This document shows, one piece after another, positions 58,401 to 64,000 of a DNA stretch of 64,000 nucleotides. The notes under the pieces are model-generated. The model worked only from the letters and a program-made list of their open reading frames with translations, did no database searches and was not told the DNA's origin. The stretch is from Hyphodiscus hymeniophilus (taxonomy: Eukaryota > Ascomycota > Leotiomycetes > Helotiales > Hyphodiscaceae). Location of the stretch: assembly GCA_016508695.1 (NCBI GenBank), contig VNKQ01000004.1, positions 806,001 to 870,000 on the forward strand, in the 5' to 3' direction. Every line of letters begins with the position of its first letter. Positions within the stretch are counted from its first letter, which is position 1. The position numbers and the translations under genes were made by a program.

Positions 58401-60750
58401 GTAATACTTCTCTATTTCTAGTTAATTAGTAAATTATAAAGTTAAAGCTAAGGTATATTAAGAATTATTATATAAGTTCTTATAGTAACGAGATTAAGTT
58501 AAATCTCTTTAATATATCCCTTTATAGTTTTTATCTAGAGACGTTTAGTTTTATAAGTTACTATTCTCTTATTAGACTTAATCGTCTCTTTATTAATAAT
58601 ACTTAGATTATACGGATCTCGCTTCTTAAAAATTCCGAATTTATTTATAATTACTTTTATATTAATAAAGTTACTTATTACTCCCGAGTCTACTATTACT
58701 TACAAAGAGTATTTATTAATACGAATTAAGAGTAAGAGTTATTATCTTACTCTTATTATATATAGTCGTTTGTTATATAAGTTCCTAGGCTCTTTATAGC
58801 GTTCTAGAGGTAGCCTTCTTCCTTTAGTATCTTTTAGTTTTTTAATAATTCGCTATTTAATCCTAGTAATAGTTTAAACGGGAAGTCCGTTTATAATTCT
58901 CTTAGTATAATTTCTAGCTAATAAATAAGTTTTACTCGTTATAAAAACCTTTTATAGTTTATTTTTAAAGAGTAGTAAACGAGATAACTATTCGTATAAT
59001 AAGCGCTCTATATTAGTTCTTTATATTAAGGGTAATTAATTCTTATAACGTTATCTTTCTCCTTTATATCCTTTATTACTTTTTATATTTATTCTTTTAT
59101 AATACTTAATACTTAGATTGTTTTAGTTAATTCTAGTTTATAATCGATATTTTCGGATAGTTTATTATAATACTATTAGCTTCTAATAACTTAGGGTACT
59201 AAGATAATTATAATTTCTTTTATTTATATAGTAATAGCTTCTCTAAGGTAGTAGAGCTTTAACTAGTATAATATAAGCCTATTAAGTCCTTTCTCTTAAT
59301 ATTCTAGTATACTTATATTCCCGATTCTTACTTGTTTAATCTATTATTTTACTTCTTTTATTTATTCTTCCCGAAATTCTATTTTTAGTTCTTATACCGT
59401 CTTAATTCCTAATAAGATATAATACTAGAGGAGTTCTTCTTAAGTAAGTTCCTTAAGTATCTCTTCTTACTCTTATAGTTTCTTTTTATATATTACCTTT
59501 ATACGCGATTTTATAATTAAGTATTATTCTGTAATCTTTATTAGAGTTATATACTAAGAGTTACTAAGACTAATAGTTTTAAGAGTAGCTTTATAATAAT
59601 ATTTTGTAATAGGTTCGACGTCTTCTTTAGAGGACGATTCCTCTATAGTTTATATCTCGCTATCCTTATTATTAATACTAATTTGTTCAAATTCTTTTAT
59701 AATCTCTTCTTAAGATATCTTTATAAATAGTAGTCGTAATATAATATATAACTATATAGGCCCGTTATCCTATCTTTTTCTTTAAATAATAATAATAATT
59801 ATTTCCCTTTTTAGATTTTTACTCTTAAATCCGCTACGAGATTTGCCTTTTCGTTAGGTTTTTCCTTAGGCGTTTCTTTTAGTATAGTAATTCCTTACTA
59901 TATAGCTTGTCTTACTATAATTAAAACACATGCGTTTTTTTATATATTTTTATTTACTTTTAGGGGAGAGTTCTTTCCTTATTATAGCGTCGAGCTTTAT
60001 AGGTTTCTTATAGCTTTAACGTTCGTATTTTTATTATAGTTATTAATATCTAAGGTTATAAAAGCCTTTCTTTTCTAAGCTTCTGTTATAAAGTCGGTTA
60101 TTAATCTAATAAGCTAGTTTTATTATTTTAAGTATTAAGCTAGGTTTGTCTTCTTTAACTAGCTTGTCTTTAACTATATCCTTAAGTCCTTAGTAATATT
60201 AGGCCCTAAGTATATTATTATTTTACTTAGTTCGAGTTACGTATCTTTAAAACTCGGATATATAATTAATTGCGAACTCTCGCTACTTAAGGACTTAAAT
60301 AGTTTGTTTAGCTTATTATACTTTATCGATTACTCTAAATATTATCCGAAAGATTAATATAAAGCTTAGTAGTAACTTAAATAAGTTTTAAGTATCTTTC
60401 TTTATAGCTATAGTAATAACTTTATAGTCGTTAGTATTAATTATATAGTCTTTAGCGTAGCCTTTAATTTAGTTAAGTACTTCTTTCTCTAGTCTCGAGA
60501 TTATAAATAGGATTCTCTTTATATTAGACTTAAACTTATCCTTATTAAAGGTAAAGTAGAGTTTTACTTAAAAAATAAATTCTTTGAGTTTGTTTTATTT
60601 TTTATTATATATATCTAGTAGTAAGATTTTAATATCCTTATATAACTCTCTTATTAATACTAATAGTAGTACGGGTATACTTCTTAATATACTTCCTAGT
60701 ATAAGCGTAGCTACTTATATACTACTCGATACTTTTCCTTTAGTAAATAT
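55450..60750 (-). pseudogene. Decayed gag-pol of the Ty3/gypsy element
   Basis: Minus-strand reading shows, in order: a Gag zinc knuckle of C-x2-C-x4-H-x4-C type at 59887-59934, with only the first cysteine surviving; reverse transcriptase with L-D-I...G-A-Y-N...P-F-G-L-I-N-A and the active site Y-L-D-D changed to Y-L-N-N at about 57679-57703; I-T-F-L-G-F-I-I and F-L-R-F-T-N-F-Y at about 57.4-57.5 kb; and the integrase zinc domain with K-x4-R-D-Y-Y-F...R-H-A-L-Y at about 56430-56620. Frame changes occur between blocks. The protease was not identified. Boundaries are approximate. Confidence 0.75.
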
Positions 60751-60804
60751 TATTAGTCCTTAATATAATATATACTTTAGCGACTATATAGTTAGTACTT
60801 AAAG

Positions 60805-61176
60805 TATAATAAACCTTATTACTTAGTATTAGTCTCGTAAGTAACTTAGTTGGGTAAGTTAATTAAGAAAGCTATTATAATTAAAGTAAGTATAACCTTT
60901 ATAGTTACTAAGTATAATATAAAGATACTATATTTGAGTTAAGTATAAAGCTTCTATTTACCTAGGAAATACTACTACTTATATAGAACCTTCGTCCCTT
61001 ATTAAACTTTTGAGAAACCCTTAGGTCTAAGACTACTAAGGTCTTGGACCGTCAAGGTCCTTCGAGGTCTATCACGTGATCTTAAGTAGCACTCTACTAA
61101 CGTGATCTCTACTTGTGGTTCTCTTATAGCCTAGCTGTCGAGCCTTAGGCCACGAGCTATTATGTGGTTTGTAACA
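60805..61176 (-). repeat. 5' LTR of the gypsy element (right)
   Basis: 372 bp, starting TGTTACAAACC on the minus strand. It is less mutated than the other LTR, especially in its last 150 plus-strand bases, where CACGTGAT and several CpA sites survive. Confidence 0.9.
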
Positions 61177-61181
61177 CTTAG

Positions 61182-61320
61182 GCATAATATTAACTTATTC
61201 TTTAGTCTTATTCTTAGTCGAATCGGCCTTTTTCTTAGTAGGTTTTTTAGTGCGTTTAGATATGGGTTTTATAAGTAAATCCGGCGCGTTACCACGTCGA
61301 GATTACCTCGTCTTTTTAAG
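61182..61320 (-). pseudogene. Second gene of the DNA transposon, N-terminal part
   Basis: About 46 codons on the minus strand, very rich in Lys, Arg and Thr (K-R-T-K-K-P-T-K-K-K-A), like a nuclear localisation segment, with only two stops. Its frame runs straight into that at 54383-54130 when the retrotransposon and one target-duplication copy are ignored, so the two pieces belong to one gene split by the insertion. The start codon is not identified. Confidence 0.4.
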
Positions 61321-61461
61321 AGACTTAACACTCGAATTAAAGCGTACCCTTTTCGCAAATCGAATAAGTATATTATATCTTTAATTTGCAATTGTTAGAT
61401 CTATAATTAGAGTTATGGTTATTAAGTAATTCCCTAGTGTAGGTTCGAGTAGGTAGAATTT

Positions 61462-61531
61462 GGGCTCAAATTTTTAGTGGTGCGGGTACACGGGAAAAAT
61501 CGCAAAAATAAATTTAACCCGAATACTACTA
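61462..61531 (-). repeat. Right terminal inverted repeat of the DNA transposon
   Basis: This is the inverted partner of 51233-51302. On the minus strand it starts TAGTAGTATTCGGG; the first base differs (T for C). TA follows it at 61532-61533. Confidence 0.95.
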
Positions 61532-62676
61532 TATCTATGTCTATTGTTACATCTGGCGGTTTCAATGGCTGACTGCAGGTGCAGTATCATGCAAGGCAGT
61601 CGTCTGCCTCGACTAATGTCTGTTCAGTGTTTACCCGAATATCATCTGATGAATCTAGTCAAGATCCGTCAGCTACCTTCTTTTAGAATAAACAAATGGA
61701 GTGTGACTTCATCTCGAATTGAAGGATATGATGATGAAAGTTTCTTCGAGCTAGCGTCCCAAAGATTTACCTACAGTAGTTAGAGTAGTTCGTCGACATT
61801 GCATGCTTCCACAGGTCTGTTTTGGTAGCCCCACGCCTCATCCTCCTTCAGCCTCAACCCTCGAAAAGTTACTTTCGTAGGTATCAAGTTGCGTTAATAT
61901 GCAGCTGTCATAATCCAGTAATCAGGCGAGTCTAAGCTGTCCAAAGTAACAGCTAACGGGGGAGACAAACAAGTCCAAAACCTCATCATGGAACTCGAAT
62001 GTCTATCCGACGATCTTCTTCTAGGGACTATGGAAAGAATTCCTCGTACGCAGCCGCATATTCTGCTCTAGAGAAGCATGTAATAGGAAACCAAACGGTG
62101 TTGAGTAGTCGTCCTTTAAAAACAGATGAAGTTGTGAAGTCGACCCCACCGACAGGGTTGATGTATAGAATACATGTCTGTCTTTGCCTACTTTGAAATC
62201 TCATATCGTCTCGATGCGCTTGCCATCCAGATAAAGTGCCGAACGCCCCAAGACATGAAGAGAATGCTGTATGTCCACTTCACAGCAGCAAAAATGCTCC
62301 GTTCGCGTGTAGTGGGGAAGCCACGCAAAAGCCGCTGCCGAATCGCACATCGCGGCAACCCCTCGTCCCACTTTAAAAAGCTCGAGTTCCAAACTACCCC
62401 TCAACAGCATCGATAAATCGTTACAAAAGGCTCACGAAAGAACCCAGCATCACAGAAGCCACTCCTCGTCTGTGGAAATAATTTCGAGAATTAGTAGAAG
62501 CAATTGCTAGAGATAGCAAAGAAAGAAAGGGAAAGCAGAGACAGAAAGGACCGTCTTAGAAGAGAGGCAAAGAAGACTGAGTTTCGGCAGGTCTGGCGTC
62601 GATAGGATAAGGAACAGGGTATTTTTGGGGGCAGAAAGTGCTGGATATCTACGAAGAAGAACACCACACAGCAGGG
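61532..62676. other. Intergenic region right of the transposon island
   Basis: 1.1 kb of normal composition with short ORFs but no domain or splice support. It should contain the promoter of the UPF0303-like gene; the last 170 bp are purine-rich (AGAAAG units at about 62518-62575). Confidence 0.4.
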
Positions 62677-63273
62677 ATGAGTGAAAACTTCACAGCAGAG
62701 AGACCTATACAGTCTGCGCCTCGAGACGTACGTTCTTCTTTCAACCAATTCTGCTTCCCTGCTCTTTACTATACTACATCGGCATTTTCTAACGATCGAG
62801 TCCAACAGCTCGAGTCAATCTCCCGCATAGACTCCTCACTGGTATTCAAACACTTCACCACGGAAGATGCCTGGCTCCTAGGCACCGCGCTACGAAACCG
62901 CCTCCTCCCCATCCCCCTACCCGTCGTGATAAACATCTCGCTCGCGAACCAGAACCAGACGCTCTTCCACACCTGCACCCACTCCGGCGTCATGCCCGAC
63001 AACGATTCCTGGGTTGCGCGGAAGCGGAAAACGGTGCTCAGGTGGGGATGCAGTACGTGGTATATGCATTGCAAGTTTGGGGGCGATGAGGTTGCGTTCA
63101 GGGAGAAGTACGGGTTGGGGAACAGCGCGAGTGAATATGCGATCCATGGGGGTGGGGTGCCGATCAGAGTCACCGGGGTCGAAGGGGTCGTTGCTGTGGT
63201 TGTTGTCAGCGGGTTGAAGCAGGATGAGGATCATGGGGTTGTGGTGGAGGTTATCAAGGAGTTGGTAAATTGA
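62677..63273 (+). CDS. UPF0303/Ybr137w-like (DUF336) protein
   Basis: The preferred model is exons 62677-62727 and 62809-63273 with an 81-bp intron (GTACGT donor, CTAAC branch, AACAG acceptor), giving 171 aa. The exons join in frame and the length then matches the family. The conserved core is F-T-T-E-D-A-W-L-L-G, then P-V-V-I-N-I-S-L...T-L-F-H, G-V-M-P-D-N-D-S-W-V-A-R-K-R-K-T-V-L-R, S-T-W-Y-M, Y-A-I-H-G-G-G-V-P-I and S-G-L-K-Q-D-E-D-H, all as in yeast Ybr137w, a cytosolic decameric protein of the GlcG/HbpS fold linked to tail-anchored protein handling. Reading through the intron also stays open and would give 198 aa with a non-family insert. Confidence 0.85.
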   Translation: MSENFTAERPIQSAPRDVRSSFNQFCFPALYYTTSAFSNDRVQQLESISRIDSSLVFKHFTTEDAWLLGTALRNRLLPIPLPVVINISLANQNQTLFHTCTHSGVMPDNDSWVARKRKTVLRWGCSTWYMHCKFGGDEVAFREKYGLGNSASEYAIHGGGVPIRVTGVEGVVAVVVVSGLKQDEDHGVVVEVIKELVN

Positions 63274-64000
63274 AACGATGACCAGTACGATATATATATA
63301 TATATTGATCGATTCTGCATAGCCTGGATATGGATCCTTGCGGGATAGTGGATGTGGAACGCAGGTATACAACGTGTAGGCATATACATGGCTTTTCAGT
63401 TATGTCTGGTTCCCCCTCCCTGTTCACGAGACGCGAATGCATCATCAGTTCGTGCTGAGTTGTCTCACTCAAGTTGTAAAAAGCCTGTCTGTATGACCTT
63501 TGACACCACGAGTGCTGGTTTGTCAAACTCGCAATTGCCAGACTATTATATCATGGCTGAGGAAGCAGAAGCGAGAGCATAGTTCGAGAAGGCATTGAAG
63601 AAGGACTAGACAATCTTGCTCGCACTGCTTCATCTTGCTCGAAGTGGAAATATGGCGAAGCGCGATGGCGAGTACCTACTAATTTTTAGGTCTTGTGCTA
63701 TTTCCAACTGAGGCCTATCCCTGGATGAGTCGATGACATTTTAATTGAACATCCAGGCTGATAGAAAACAGATTCTCTGCCTCAAACATAGCCAAATCCG
63801 TAGGGTGTGCAACGGCTAGCTATGCATACCAGTGCGTATTCTCCGCATCGGCTGCCGTCTTCAATGAAGCTCTTTCTGGTGTGCTCGATGTCTGTCCTAA
63901 CCTTGATACTACGTAGCAATGTCGAGAGCTGCCCTTGCGATCTGCACTCTTTATCTTTTGATACAGCACTGCGACGCATGAATATGATCTTTATATGTTC
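63274..64000. other. 3' flank with (TA)n tract, no gene seen
   Basis: A TA dinucleotide run at 63290-63305 lies directly after the UPF0303-like gene. The rest to the window end shows no supportable coding region. Confidence 0.45.

Larger units (their letters stand above)
54384..61176 (-). mobile_element. Ty3/gypsy LTR retrotransposon, full-length but RIP-inactivated
   Basis: Two direct repeats of 372 bp each (54384-54755 and 60805-61176) bound the element. It is flanked by the 5-bp target duplication CTTAG (54379-54383 and 61177-61181). Coding is on the minus strand, so the 5' LTR is the right one. Order on that strand: Gag zinc knuckle at 59887-59934, reverse transcriptase near 57.6-57.9 kb, RT/RNase H connection at 57.3-57.5 kb and integrase at 56.4-56.6 kb. 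Integrase lies after RNase H, which is Ty3/gypsy order. Many stops and lost catalytic residues make it non-autonomous. Confidence 0.9.
51233..61531. mobile_element. Tc1/mariner-type DNA transposon interrupted by an LTR retrotransposon (RIP-mutated)
   Basis: The ends are 70-bp inverted repeats (51233-51302 and 61462-61531) flanked on both sides by TA, the target duplication of Tc1/mariner elements. The element measures 10299 bp; removing the inner retrotransposon and one copy of its target duplication leaves 3501 bp, long for a simple one-gene mariner. It carries decayed transposase sequence on + and remains of a second gene on -. The interior is extremely AT-rich with TA-rich codons and stop codons of TAA/TAG type, as expected from C-to-T RIP at CpA sites. 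The composition changes abruptly at both inverted repeats. Confidence 0.88.

Noticed and set aside
1..64000. CRISPR arrays, bacterial operons, riboswitches
   Set aside because: None seen; the window is eukaryotic, with spliced genes.

Overview
The window is nuclear DNA of a filamentous ascomycete (Pezizomycotina; Leotiomycetes is my guess from gene style, not proven). The evidence is short GT-AG introns of about 50-160 bp with CTAAC/CTGAC-type branch sites, dense housekeeping genes on both strands, fungal families (Mcm1-type MADS protein, Dnf-type flippase, Sen1, Alo1, FSH1-type hydrolase, ZIP transporter), and a very AT-rich transposon island that looks like repeat-induced point mutation (RIP). 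I rebuilt the exon-intron structures by hand from splice consensus and reading frame.

Layout. 1-1552 (-): secreted App1-like phosphatidate phosphatase, cut by the window edge. 2666-3574 (+): AIG2/gamma-glutamylcyclotransferase-like protein. 4272-5090 (-): intronless bacterial-looking alpha/beta hydrolase. 6289-7029 (-) and 7642-8691 (+): FSH1-type serine hydrolase and agmatine-deiminase-like enzyme, sharing a divergent promoter with two TCACGTG boxes. 10083-11495 (+): ZIP metal transporter. 12471-13447 (+): unusual Yap-like bZIP factor. 13.4-16.3 kb: no convincing gene. 16309-17085 (-): tetraspanin-like protein. 19814-20600 (+): Mcm1/SRF MADS-box factor. 22033-23667 (-): NIPA-type magnesium transporter. 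24155-24979 (+): V-ATPase subunit E. 25258-27263 (-): unrecognised protein with an N-terminal PCNA-binding (PIP) box. 29180-33913 (+): Dnf-type P4-ATPase. 34979-41145 (+): Sen1 helicase, with a one-base frameshift exactly in its Walker A motif and an apparent GC-AG intron. 42920-45115 (+): large disordered orphan with a C-terminal coiled coil. 46547-47440 (-): Shb17-like sugar bisphosphatase. 47750-48157 and 48245-48599 (+): two small orphans. 48983-50614 (-): D-arabinono-1,4-lactone oxidase. 62677-63273 (+): UPF0303/Ybr137w-like protein.

51233-61531 is a 10.3 kb nested transposon island. The outer element has 70-bp terminal inverted repeats (66/70 matching) flanked by TA. It carries a decayed Tc1/mariner-type DDE transposase on + and, converging on it, remains of a second unrecognised gene on -. 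That second gene is split by a 6.8 kb Ty3/gypsy LTR retrotransposon (54384-61176, coding on -) with identical 372-bp LTR lengths and a 5-bp target duplication CTTAG. The reading frame of the second gene stays open across the junction when the insertion is ignored. The retrotransposon also holds an antisense ORF (54922-55416, +). AT richness stops at the outer inverted repeats, and the flanking genes look unaffected.

The genes do not form one pathway. The main points of interest are the two-gene nested transposon, the antisense retrotransposon ORF, the Sen1 anomalies, the PIP-box orphan, and the bacterial-looking hydrolase and deiminase.
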